The notes below the pieces were generated by a model. It did not search any database and was not told where the DNA came from. It worked only from the letters and a program-made list of their open reading frames with translations. Below, piece by piece: positions 32,464-43,195 of a DNA stretch of 64,000 nucleotides (position 1 is the first letter of the stretch; each line of letters begins with the position of its first letter). A program made the translations under genes and the position numbers. Source of the DNA: Adenophora triphylla var. japonica (Eukaryota; Streptophyta; Magnoliopsida; Asterales; Campanulaceae); assembly GCA_022495995.1 (NCBI GenBank), contig JAFEMH010002516.1, positions 166,001 to 230,000 on the forward strand, read 5' to 3'.

Positions 32464-33825
32464 TTACCCCCCCACACTTGAAATGAACATTGTCCTCAAT
32501 GTTTCAAGAAACAATGCCAAATCCCGGGAGGGTAAAGGGAAAAACTTACTAAAATGGTGGTGGTGGTGGAAAGTTGTCCCAATAGTTTGCCCCATAGTTG
32601 TAAATGTCGTCAATCCTTCCTTGAGCATATTGAATACGACCATCCATTTGGCCGAGTTGTTGAAGGATTTGAGCGTTTTGCTCAAGTAGTTGACCTTGTT
32701 GGGCAAACATTTGATCGAACCTTTGGTAGAAGTCGGGTGGCAATGGGGCTTGAATCTCTTCTTCTTCTTCTTCTTGGCCTTCTCCTCCAATGGCATTTGG
32801 AAATATCCAAGTCTCGGATTCTCCTACTCGGGCGGAGGGAAGATTGTTGCTTGGGAGTACAATGTAGGGCGTTTTCCCGCTCCTACTAACCAATTATACT
32901 CATTATTCCCCCTCTCCGAAATGAGTTGCATAGTCCGAAGAGTTGGAATATCCAGTTTGTTGACCCTCTCACCTCAACCCAATCATTTGGAACCTCAAAA
33001 TTAAAGTGCTTGGCAAATAAAGTAACAATTCCTCCCATATGAATCTCCCCATTAAAGTTGGGAGAAACAATGTCACCAATCAACTCAAAGAAGAAATTGC
33101 AAAGATTCATCCTCCTACGCCTATTAGCAAATCCCCATAACAAAAACAACTCCTTCCTATTCACCGTTCCCTTATCCTCCCTAGCAAAGATGGTACAAGC
33201 GAAAATTCTATGTATAAGGCGGAAGGTTGGGTGAACGATAGGAGGCTTTGGCACTTCGGGATGTGTAGGATGGAAGGCCGGTTATTTGGTTCCAAAAGAC
33301 ATTCTCATTATATTCGACGGGCATGTCGGGAAAAGTTTCGGTGTCAAAGGATAATCCCAAAATTCTACTAACTTCAGCCCCGGCAGTGGAGTTCCCTTCC
33401 GCCAAGGCGAAAGTCAATATGAAACTGATTAAACTTTCTCCCGTTAACCTACAAGTATCCTCCTTAACCATACTCTTCACCGTGCTCAAAAATTCTAGTG
33501 GTAAGAACTTCATAGGTCTTCTCATGCTTTTGGAGAATTCCCTCGGATCTTAACCCCATAAACAAAGTCGAACATCATCATAGATTCCTAATGATCGTAG
33601 GGCGTGCCTATCAGGAAATTGGGTTGGCCTAATCCTTTTGGAACTTAAGGCAACGAAACGTGCCGTCTCCCTTGGGCTCCTAAAATCAATCCCCAAAGTA
33701 TTGAGAGTTGGATTAAAGCTAGAGGAGGAGGGTTGCTCCTTTCGAGACTTCTTTGTTACTCTCTCCGTAGCCTTCCCTTTCCCTTTGGTGGACATTATCT
33801 CAAGACCCAAAAAGTTGAATGACAA
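32464..33825 (-). pseudogene. Athila ORF1-like (env-position) protein, frameshifted
   Basis: Reading leftward, three overlapping frames hold one ancestral protein. The N-terminus is basic and Ser-rich (MSTKGKGKATERV, near 33795), followed by FPDRHALRSLGIYDDVRLCLWG, the entry to the Athila ORF1/putative plant transposon protein domain. Next comes MKFLPLEFLSTVKSMV (33525-33208) and FRLIHRIFACTIFAREDKG (33254-32886). The C-terminus (32893-32549) is acidic then Gln-rich (FDQMFAQQGQLLEQNAQILQQLGQ), likely a coiled coil, ending in a proline run. TAA at 33550-33552 and shifts near 33225 and 32890 break it. In full-length Athila elements an ORF at this place follows integrase and is thought to be env-like; its role is unknown. 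Confidence 0.65.
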
Positions 33826-34096
33826 GAGAAGTGAAAGAGTTTTTACCCGAATTAATCACTGACTAAACCCGAAATCCTTGATGCCTAGCCACTGAAATGT
33901 CCAAAAGCTTCCTCCTTGCACCTTGATTCGGAGTAATCCCTTCGAATTTATGGAATGGGTGAAGGGTTTTGGTATTTTCGGAATTGGGGTTTTAGGAGGG
34001 TTTTGGACTGATTTTGGTGGTGGAGAAATGGTTGAGTGGTGGAATTTAGGATGATTGAGGGTTGTAATGTGAGTAAAAATGGTGTAGGAGTAGGTA

Positions 34097-34325
34097 TTTA
34101 AAGTGGATGGGGCGGAGGTTTTGAGGGAGAAAGGTTGAAGATGAAGTAAATGAGGGAGGAGGAGAAAAGCTGCGCTTTTTGACCGGAACGACGCAACTCC
34201 CCTGTGACGTCTTGCACGGCCGTGTCAAGGAATTTGCACGGCCGTGTCCCTTTTACTGAGTCAACACATTCCAACTCGATATGAACTGCACGGCCGCTCC
34301 AAGAAGAGCTGCACGGCCGTGCGAA
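34097..34325 (-). promoter_or_regulatory. Internal copy of the LTR promoter module, upstream of the ORF1-like gene
   Basis: GCACGGCCGTG-type words occur at about 34214, 34235, 34288 and 34312, and a TATA-like TTTAAATA on the minus strand at about 34097-34106. The block GCACGGCCG.GTCAAGGAA..TTGCACGGCCGTGT is shared with the LTR (30683-30716). The ORF1-like start codon is about 300 bases downstream. This suggests separate transcription of ORF1 from a duplicated LTR module. Confidence 0.45.
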
Positions 34326-34468
34326 CTAAATTTCACCATTTTTAAATCTTTTTCCCTATAAAATAAAGTTAGCACAAACAAATATAAAAACTAAAAAATA
34401 AAAATAAAATGAAAATAAGACACAAATAATCCATCGGTTACCATCCCGATGATGCTTGTTTTAGGTCC

Positions 34469-35540
34469 TTAGCTTGACCCCTTCCCGGTAGTAGGAGATG
34501 CATGATACTTGGTTGGCCTTTTGTCATTGACAACTTGCCATTGCCATCCTTCCGGGGTAATGAGAATCTTCTGCGGTAGACATTTCTTCCATCCCGATTT
34601 CTTGGGTAGAACAAGTGACCTATAGTCTTTGCACTTTCGAAAACTCGAAGTGACCTCCGTCTTTGTTCTTTTTGACTTTTTCACTGCATTGTTAGTTTTG
34701 GGACATGCAGAAATATCTAAAATATCATTGCAAATCAAAGGTTCAATATTTATGAGATCATTTTTTATTTCTTCCTTTGATTTTGTTTCCTCACCCATTA
34801 AATCTTCTTCACTAGGAATCCAATTTTCTTCGCTAGGGGTGTAGGTCTCTTCAATTGGGGTCCAATCTTCTTCACTAGGAGTATAAGCCTCGAGATAGGG
34901 ATCTTCGAGAACTGGCCTATGCATACTAAATTCGACCCTTTCTTTCCCTATATTTAGGGAAAATGTGCCATTTTTCACATCTATAATTGCCCCCGCAGTG
35001 GCAAGAAATGGCCTTCCTAAGATGACGGGAATATAATGGTCTTCCGCCATATCCAAGATAACAAAGTCGACAGGGATGATTAAGTTCCCTACTCGACAAG
35101 GCAAATTTTCCATAATACCAACGGGGTATTGAACGGATCGGTCTGCCAATTGGAGAGTTATGGTTGTGGGTCTGAGTTCCCCTATACCAAGCTTCTCGCT
35201 AACCGATAATGGCATTATACTAACGCTTGCTCCTAAGTCAAGGACAGCGTTATCTATGTTTATTCTGCCAACACAACAAGGAATGGTGAATGTACCCGGA
35301 TCCTTTAATTTTGGAGGGTCTTTATTTTGCAAAACGGCGCTCACCTCCTCCGCTAACATAACATTCTCATTTTCTTTTAGCCTTTCTTTTTCAAAAATTA
35401 ACTTTTTTAAAGGTTTAACGGCTAAAGGCATATCTTCATCTTTTCTAAAATAAGGAATGTTAACATTAATGGCATCTAGGTTATCAAGGAATTCATCATA
35501 ATCCTTGCCTTTTTCTCTAGGGGATTCCGTCCCAAACTAG
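34469..35540 (-). CDS. Athila-like aspartic protease region
   Basis: The open frame 35431-34469 (320 codons) contains the retropepsin domain: IDNAVLDLGASVSIMPLSV with the catalytic D-L-G-A in place of D-T/S-G-A, LQLADRSVQYPVGIMENL as the flap region, FVILDMAED and VILGRPFLATAGA as the usual C-terminal strand. It is followed by three copies of a PSEEDW/PIEETYTPSEENW-type acidic repeat and a basic tail. Protease would cleave Gag-Pol. In a full element RT would follow in frame; here the frame ends and non-coding DNA follows. The Leu within the catalytic triad is also found in plant Athila proteins as I recall, so I do not treat it as a defect. Confidence 0.8.
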
Positions 35541-35546
35541 TCTCAA

Positions 35547-36905
35547 TCATCTGAGGATTGGACCTGTAATTATTTCTAGGGCATTCGTTTTCTTTTCTTG
35601 CTCATCCCTAGTTTTTACCACATTAACTTGCTCATTTGGCCTTTGAGGTTGACCGGGAAGACTCCCTTGTGGTCTATTCAATGGGGTAGCCTGTTGAGCT
35701 TGTTGGGTTTCTAGCATCTTATTATGCGCTGCCAAGTTATCAAACCTAGCATTTAGCAATTTAAAACATTCCCTAAATTCATTATTGATCTTTTCTTGGG
35801 AATTTTTATTCTCCACTACAAAATCCATTATAAGATCTAATTTAGATTTAGGGGGAAAGGTACTTGCATTGTTGTTGAAATTCTTAGGTGCAAATCCCGG
35901 AGGTTGTGTAGATGATTGCGGGTTAAGAACGTTGTTATTCTTGTAGGAAAAATTGGGGTGATTCCTCCACTCGGGATTGTATGTATTAGAATACATCCCC
36001 CCTTTTTGCCCAAAAGAATTAACGAAGTTCACTTGATCGTTAGAGGTAACGTCAAGTAACTCGCAGTTATCCGTACTATGTGAGTTAGACCCACATAGTT
36101 CGCATACTACATTTACACTAGCAATGGGATTGACATTAAGATTTTCAAACTTTTTCAAAAGCATGTCAACTTTAGAGGAGAGAAGAGTAACCGCATCAAC
36201 ATTATATTTACCGGCGTACCTTGTTGCTTTGCTCCTCTCGCTTGACCATTGGTAATGGTTCAATGCAATGTTTTCGATAAGGTCGTATGCCTCATCGACT
36301 CCTTTGTTCATCAACGCTCCTCCCGCAAATGCAGCATCAATGGTCTCTCTTGTTTTGAAAATGAGACCGTTGTAGAAGGTGTGAACAATCAACCACTTTT
36401 CAAGCCCGCGGTGGGGCACATTCTCGAGAAGTTCCTTGAACCGTTCCCATGCATCATACAAAGTCTCACTATCCGTTTGACAGAAGTTAGTGATCTTTGT
36501 TCGTATCTGGCGCCTTGCTTGGTGGGAAAAATCGACCAAGGAATGCTTCTTGAATTTGGTCCCATGTTGTCAATGAATTCTGGGGGACCGAATTCAACCA
36601 TTGTTTCGCCTTATCCTTGAGTGAAAATGGAAAAAGGCGCATCCGGATTGCTTCCACCGTAACACCTTGAATACGTGTAGTATCACAATATTCAAGAAAT
36701 GTTTGGATGTGTAGATGGGGATCTTCGAAGGCAAGGCCGCCGTATTGGTTATTCATAACCATGTGCAATAATTGCGGCTTTATCTCGAAGTTTGCCGCTC
36801 CAGCATTCGGCACAACAATAGGGGATCTAGTTCCTGGTACTTGGGTTAACAAAGTCCCGTAGGGTCCTAGCAGGTGTTTGCGGTTCTCCGTCCATGTGTT
36901 TATCC
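35547..36905 (-). pseudogene. Athila-like gag, frameshifted
   Basis: The likely start is the ATG near 36893 (MDGEPQTPARTLRDFV), typical of Athila gag. A frameshift near 36830 leads into IKPQLLHMVMNNQYGGLAFEDPH and WDQIQEAFLGRFFPPSKA; a second shift at about 36500 leads into IRTKITNFCQTDSETLYDAWERFKELL, TFYNGL and TIDAAFAGGALMNK. A single CCHC-like knuckle, CELCGSNSHSTDNC, lies near 36065-36110. The C-terminus is Asn/Gln/Pro-rich. The 330-codon frame 36539-35547 is fully open, so only two small indels separate this from an intact protein. The shift at PPSKA is a plain indel; I see no slippery site. Confidence 0.8.
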
Positions 36906-37120
36906 AAAGTTTCTCTAAATCTTCTTAATCTTTCGTGAAAGCTTCTTTCGGGTTCCGGATCAAAGTTATCAACAAATGTCCGAGACCGTTTCATAAACTA
37001 CAAGAAAAACACTTGAAGAAAAATTAAACGTAATGTATTATAGGACAGAAAGCAAAATAGTAAAAACAAAATAAAAACTAAAAATTTGTAGTAAAGACAA
37101 AAAGAAAAAGTAAACCGTTG

Positions 37121-37138
37121 TCCCCGGCAACGGCGCCA
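37121..37138 (-). other. Primer-binding site, tRNA-Asp
   Basis: The element strand reads TGGCGCCGTTGCCGGGGA six bases after the LTR end (spacer AGTTTT), complementary to the tRNA-Asp 3' end, as expected for Athila-type elements. Confidence 0.88.
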
Positions 37139-37144
37139 AAAACT

Positions 37145-38713
37145 TGTTAGAGTCGAAACCTAACGGTTTATTTTATATCCGCAAGCGCACGGGCTATTGT
37201 AATATAGCGGGTGCAAGTACGAGTCGATCCCACAGAGACAGGGTTTACTTAAGGGATATTTTTGTCTTTTAGAAAATATAGAAAGGATTGGGGGGTAGAT
37301 AAAATTTGTTTTTAGAATAATAGAGAGATCATAAACAGAAAATACTTTTAATTTAAATCTTATAAAACGAAGCATTCTTGGGATTGGAAATCATACACAT
37401 ATTCTTATTCATCAAATTGTCATTGTCTTAGAAATAAAAGGTTTTCATAAAAAGCAAGGATGGTATGTTAGGCCTACGCTATTTCGGGCTAGGACAATAG
37501 CGTTTGTATTCTTCACTAATTATGTCCTAACTGTTTGAGAAATCCGTTTATGTTTGCCCCCGCCCGTCACAAACGGGCATTCCGGCTTATCTCTAGCTGA
37601 CCATAATTAGTAAGAATCCATTAAGGACGGAAGTCAACATACTTTCCATTAAAGGAACATCCCTAGGCCATTGAACTACTCTCGTGATCAATAAACCTAG
37701 TTTCTTTATATGGTTCCGTCAATTGAGATTCTCCGCTAGGTACTTCTCTCAATTGACTGAATCATACAAATTGGATATCGCCAATAAGTAAGGCATTTAG
37801 AGAATAATATAAAGAGATTGTTTTAGATGAAGAAAGAAGACAAGACTAATCATTTTAGATGATGAATAAGCATGCTTTTGAGTTTCCAACCCCAAGAATA
37901 TGGGGGATTACTCACAAGCCATTTATAATATATAAGCAATTAAAATAAGAGATTGAGTAAGAAAGACTTATGATGAACAAATGCTGGAAATAATGCTTCA
38001 CTTTTATTGCTCTTCTTCCAAAGTGACTTCAAGAACAAAATAATGACTTGATCTTCAAATCTCCTTGGAAATTGTTATCACAAGTATTTGTATTTTCTGT
38101 CTATCTAATATCAGTAGTTTCTCTCTAATAATTCGTTTCTTAGATTGATCACTAGGGTCCTATTTATAAAAAGGAGGGAACTCTTCAATCGGGTGCAACC
38201 AAAAAGTGCCTTTACGTCTGCAGTCGCGCTTGCACCCGCCGCGTCAAGGAAGTTGCACGACCGTGTGACCCTTGGCGCCAGATTTGAATTTAAGTCTTGA
38301 CACTTCGCACGGCCGCTCCTATATAAGCTGCACGGCCGCTCCATAAGATGACACGGGCGCTCCCTCTTCAAGACACGGCCACTCTATAATTTAGGGCCAA
38401 AAATGGCCTGCAAAAGGCCAAGTGCACGGCCGCTCCATCTTTGCTGCACGGCCGCTCTGTCTGAATTTTAACTTTGTGTGCTTGATTTGGTTGGTGCTCT
38501 CCCAAGTCTTTTGCCTTGAAGTGTCCAAGTATCCTTTTGATAAAAATGAACCTAAAACCTGTCTTAAAAAGCAAGAAAAATACCAAAAGCGTAAAATCTA
38601 GAAAATAAGGAAAAGGAACTAAAAAGTATATGAAATGAAATGAGAAATGATGATTTATGCAATAAAAAGTATATAAAAATAAGGATAAATGACTATATAA
38701 TAGTCACTTATCA
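37145..38713 (-). repeat. 5' LTR of the Athila-like element
   Basis: Plus-strand ends TGTTAGAGTCGAAACC ... GTCACTTATCA; nearly identical to 29596-31165. Confidence 0.9.
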
Positions 38714-40816
38714 CTGAGATAGCCAGAATTGAGGAAAATGCGGCTAAGAAAAAGGCTGAAAAAGGCAAGTCTAAGGAACCTTCACCACAACCGCCTCCCC
38801 AACCTCAACCGCAGCCTTCACCACAACCGCCTCCAACCCAACCACTTATCCAAACACCTCCTCAATCACCCATATAAAACCAACCGCTATCTCCTATTCA
38901 TTCCCCCATCCAATCTCACCACTCCTCATCAGCCAAATCTCCCTCACCCAAACCGCCTTCCCCAACTCAACCGCGTAGAGCTTCAACCGTTCAGGAGGAA
39001 AACTCTAGAAAAAGGAGGTTCAAGCAAATTGCCAAGAAGAAAACCCCAACCAAAGGGTCCAAGCATTTTCTACAATGTGTGGCCCAATAACCTCCTTCTC
39101 ATTCTCCCTCTCCATCCCCATCTCCTTCTCCTACACCTTCTCATTCTAACTCCCATACCCCTTCTGTTTATGACTCAAACTTAGGCCTAGCCTTTTCTGA
39201 ATGGACCTCCAAACCATCAGTAGGCTTAGCCATTTCTATGTCCCAAAACAGAACCCCAACTCCTTCACCTCAACATTCCAACCGCTCCCAATCCCCTCCT
39301 CTTTCAAACCGCAACCCTGCTCCAATCATTTCCAACCGCAACAGGACTCCTACACCTTCTCCTATCCATGAACAATCCCCTCCTCTTTTAAACGGCACCC
39401 AAACTCCTCCTACCAAAACTCTTACCCCTCATACTTCACCCCATCAACAGAAAACCCCTTCTGTTGAAGTCCACACCTCTCACACCAGCTCCTCAGATTC
39501 CAATCCAAACACTTCAAATATTCCAACTTCCAATATTCCTCCTCCTCCAATCGCTCCTATTTCAACTGCCCCTAATACCTTATCCCAAACACTTCCCATT
39601 CCCCCTCCAACCACCCAATCTCACTCAATTCAAAATGCCCACATATTTCAAACTCTTAATATCCAACTACCCTAAACCACTCTCCCCACCCAAACCCCAC
39701 CCATTATCCTAACCAATCCTTCTACTTTAACCGCCCCTCCTTCAGAATGCTGAATGCTGCCAAATTCTTTCCTACCTTCAACTCATTCAACCCCAACTCC
39801 TTCTCAATCAAGGCCACATGCTCAAGGTCACTGAATCCAACTGGCTTCTAATTGATTAAAATCGTGCTCTTCAGGAAAGGGTTGACTCTCAAACCCATGA
39901 AATGGCCATTCTGAAATCCCAATTGATGGATGCCATTAAGGGGGAGAGATCACAGACAACCGCGGGTGACCAAACTGCAAACATTGTGAAAGCAACTGTT
40001 GAATCCACTTTGTCAAATTTTAAACAATAGTTGGCTGATAATGTGATAGAGTATGTTGGTGCTTCTGCCTCTGGTGAAGATGTCAAGAATATGCTTGCAA
40101 TTTGTGGAGATTTAATCTGTGACACCATTGAGAAAGACTTGGAGAAAATGAAGACCAAGCTAATTGAAGCTTTCAATTCCAGATCTCAACCGTAGCAGCC
40201 AGCTTCAACCTCATCTACTCATATTCTAACCGCCTTAGACTCCATGCAAGCAAGTCTCCAGGAAGAAATTGATATTATGAAAGGAGAGCTTGGAGTTAAA
40301 TTGAACTTGGTTGAAGACAACCTCAAGGCCAAGCTCAATGAGGTCAATGATGAAGCTAACGACCGCTTGGAGAACTTGAAGGCTGGTTTCAATTCAACTC
40401 TTGCCACCAAAATCAATGAGATGAAAACCTCTCTGAAGGTGACTGTAGATCTAGAGCCTATTCAAGAAGCCATCTCAAACCAGACTGTAGCAATTCAGGG
40501 GGAGATCCACACTTTCTACAACACTCTTAACTCCTCCATTGAACTTCAATTTGATGAAATCAAGGAGAGTATTGCTGCCAATACAAGAGCAGTTGATGCA
40601 AATAATGCTACCACTGCACAATCTGTGACCGCATTGAAAGCAGTGGAGACATCTCTTGGAAGATCAACAGAAGAGGTCAGAGCCTTGAGAAGAATTGTCC
40701 GTGGAGAAAGCTTAGAATTCAGACCATCCGGACTGCAAGTGCCTAATCAAGAAGTCAATCAACCGCACCATCATTCTTCTCAGCAACTGCCTCAGCATCA
40801 ACCGCGTCAGCAATAA
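38714..40816 (+). pseudogene. Proline-rich and coiled-coil ORF of a SIRE-like element (env-position ORF), interrupted by stops
   Basis: The frame opens in mid-protein next to the Athila LTR (EIARIEENAAKKKAEKGKSK), then a long Pro/Gln/Ser-rich domain to about 39675, with repeats such as RTPTPSP and SPPL. After a gap of broken frames, a 190-codon frame (40244-40816) is predicted to be helical with heptad-like spacing (LEDNLKAKLNEVNDEANDRLE type), ending in His/Gln/Pro-rich VNQPHHHSSQQLPQHQPRQQ. Several stops replace likely Gln codons (TAA near 38875, TAG near 40027 and 40193), fitting C-to-T decay. In SIRE-type copia elements an ORF with these two features sits between pol and the 3' LTR; that is where this one lies. 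No pol is left. Confidence 0.5.
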
Positions 40817-41338
40817 ACCGCTTTATATGTAATTCCTTTCTTTTGCTGAACTCTTATTTTTTGCTTAAGTTGGACCGCACTCCTTGTATTTTTGTTCAAC
40901 TTATTTTGTATTTTTGTAACCTTGTATTTTTCTTTAACATGTAACTGCAAAGGTAGTAATGAAAAATGCATCACTGGTTCCAAAACTTTGTTCATATCAA
41001 ACTGCTTGTTTGTAGAACAATGAAACCGCAATGGTTTTAAACCTCATTCAAATATTTTTCAACTTAAAATCATATTTTTGAAATGAAGGTTAAACATTCA
41101 GTTTAAACCGCACTTTAAACTTAAACTCATATTTCTTCAAGTGCACTGAATGCATTTCTATACTCTTCAAATTGTAAGTTTTCATTCTTTAAATAGTATA
41201 TAAATCTATAGCTTAAGCTAGCGTGTGCATTGACTTGGGACATGACTTACCATGTTAATTCTTATGGACATGTTTTTACCAAGTACAATGTTTGCTTTGG
41301 CTATAGTAGGTAATGGCATCAATCAAATAGGGGGAGAT
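40817..41338 (+). other. 3' non-coding region and polypurine tract of the SIRE-like element
   Basis: AT-rich with several AACCGC words. GGGGGAGAT at 41330-41338 directly precedes the LTR start TGTTGGG. Confidence 0.65.
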
Positions 41339-42829
41339 TGTTGGGTATGCATATTTTAACCCTCCTAGATTAGCTTAAGATTTGATTGATACCATAACCT
41401 CCTCTCTATTTTAAGGACTTTAGGACCATATGTAATGAAGCTTAGACTTCAATTTTTTAGCTAAGTCCATTTTATAGAATATGATAAATTAGGCTTTAAG
41501 ACTGGCACAAGACTCATTGGGTATGAGGTTGCAGTTCAAGAGTTTTAGACTGCAACTTCAACCGCACCCAGCAAACCGCTCCTTGCAATTGCTTTGTGTA
41601 AATCCTTATCTGAAACCGCCTTGACTATCTCAGTGCAGCCTTGAAGTGAACCGCATATATGATGCAGTTCAAACCGCACTGATGAAACCTCCACTGGTGA
41701 AACCGCACATGCTTAACCGCTTTACACCAGACCACATCCAATGATTGAAGACTTGAACTGAACCACTTTATGACTGTTGGAATCCACGTCAGCAATAATA
41801 AAAGTCAACCACCAAATCTTGTCACGTGATTCAATGTCAGAGAAGATCTGCAAGGATCTTGAAAAAGTGACAGGTGTCCTAACTACCTTAATTGCAGTTG
41901 AGGCCTGATCAGCTTTACCTGCAACTGCTGTACCAAAGGACAAAAGTGGATATTGTGGACCAATCAGAAAGCACCAGTACAGTACTTGCTACAGCTGTGT
42001 CCAACAGCTATATCTTTGATGCTTGGGTATAAATACCCCCAATCTTCATCATTTGAAGATTGCTTGAGAAATTGATTTGCTGTGAGTTCATAAAAAGCTG
42101 AAGCTCTGCCTAGAAAATTCTTAGTCCTTTGAATCTTTATCTTCTACTTCAAGAAAAATATCCCAGCCTAGAAATCAAGCCTTAACACCATCAAGAATCA
42201 TTGTGCTCTACATCTCATAGATCTAAAGAGCCTTGATCTTGCTTACACACACACCTCATTTGTTTAATCACATAGATTATTCATTTGAGATACATCGGTC
42301 ATAGTCTAGAATTTGTTCTTCATAGAATAGATTTTAAATCTGAGTTTTTTACTTTGTACTTTGTAATCTCTCAAACTCAATATAAAATCACTCTTAGAAA
42401 ATCCAAGACTAACCATCTTGATAGTGGACGTAGATCGTTTTTCGATTGAACCACTCCAAATATTGTGTTTTTTATTTTTGCATTTTTATTTACTGTTCTT
42501 ACTAATTGTTTATCTCTATCTCAGTTTGATCTTATTTATAGTTATCCATTATTGAGAATTGTGTTTGCAGTTAACTATTGTCATAACCTCACTTTTCAGT
42601 TTTAAGAACCGCACTGAAAACCACATTGCAAAATCGCACCTCTAAAACCGCTTTATAACTTGAATATTCCGTTGTGTATTTTACAACTCTACTTGCAGTA
42701 TTTATTAACTGCAAGCGATTTTGTAAGCCAAGAGGTTCAGTTTTCAAATAGGGCGAAAAATTTGTAACAGCTATTCACCCCCCCCCCTCTAGCTGTTTTT
42801 CACCCTTGTTTTCACCTTTAGGACCAACA
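41339..42829 (+). repeat. 3' LTR of the SIRE-like element
   Basis: 1,491 bp, TGTTGGGTATGC ... TTTAGGACCAACA, with six-base inverted ends TGTTGG/CCAACA. TATAAATA is at 42028-42035 inside a near-dyad GGGTATAAATACCC. AACCGC occurs seven times at 41567-41720. A C-run at about 42776-42788 near the end is typical of copia LTRs of this kind. No 5' partner is in the window. Confidence 0.75.
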
Positions 42830-42904
42830 CACCCCCTAAACTTTGGGGCCCAAAATGAAATTTCTCCTACATATATTATGTAGTACATGTATTAAATGTG
42901 TATT

Positions 42905-43195
42905 TATTACAAAAGTAATAATAATTTGAGCTTAACGAGTCGAGTACGAGCAGAATTTGAGTTGTTCGTGAGCAAAAAATAATTTTAGATTTTAACGAGC
43001 TAAACGAGTCGAGCTCAAACGAGCTGAGCTCGAACGAAACTCGTAGAACATGAAACGGCTCGTTAAAAATTGAGCCTAAAAAGTTGATTCGAGCTCGAGC
43101 TCAAGTTCACCTCGAGCCCACTCAAATTTGAGCTTTTACGAGTCTAGCTCGAGTCGAGCTCGAGCCAGCTTGGTTTGTTTAACAACCCTATTGAT
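42905..43195. repeat. GAGCTCG-rich segment, possible hAT-like MITE fragment
   Basis: AACGAGTCGAG, GAGCTCGAGC and close variants recur on both strands over about 290 bp, flanked by AT-rich DNA, and the segment ends near AACAACCCTA, a common hAT terminus. A matching left terminus and an 8-bp duplication were not found. Confidence 0.4.

Larger units (their letters stand above)
29596..38713 (-). mobile_element. Athila-like Ty3/gypsy element without RT and integrase
   Basis: 9,118 bp, minus strand. LTRs of 1,570 and 1,569 bp with about 20 visible differences, tRNA-Asp PBS, polypurine tract, gag, protease with DLGAS, and an Athila ORF1-like gene. No RT, RNase H or integrase coding lies between protease (ends 34469) and ORF1 (starts 33825). 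It must therefore have depended on another element for reverse transcription and integration. The five bases flanking the LTRs do not match (AGTAC at 29591-29595, CTGAG at 38714-38718), and the two flanks belong to different host elements, so the locus was rearranged after insertion. Confidence 0.9.

Noticed and set aside
32464..32796. Lys-rich and His-rich frames near the ORF1-like C-terminus
   Set aside because: Shadow frames of the acidic, Gln-rich and Pro-rich coding at 32549-32893.
36487..36545. Gag frame change considered as programmed frameshifting
   Set aside because: No slippery heptamer or downstream structure evident; Athila gag is normally a single frame and another indel occurs nearby.
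38729..39184. 151-residue Leu/Asn/His-rich ORF
   Set aside because: It is a shadow frame of the proline-rich SIRE-like ORF.
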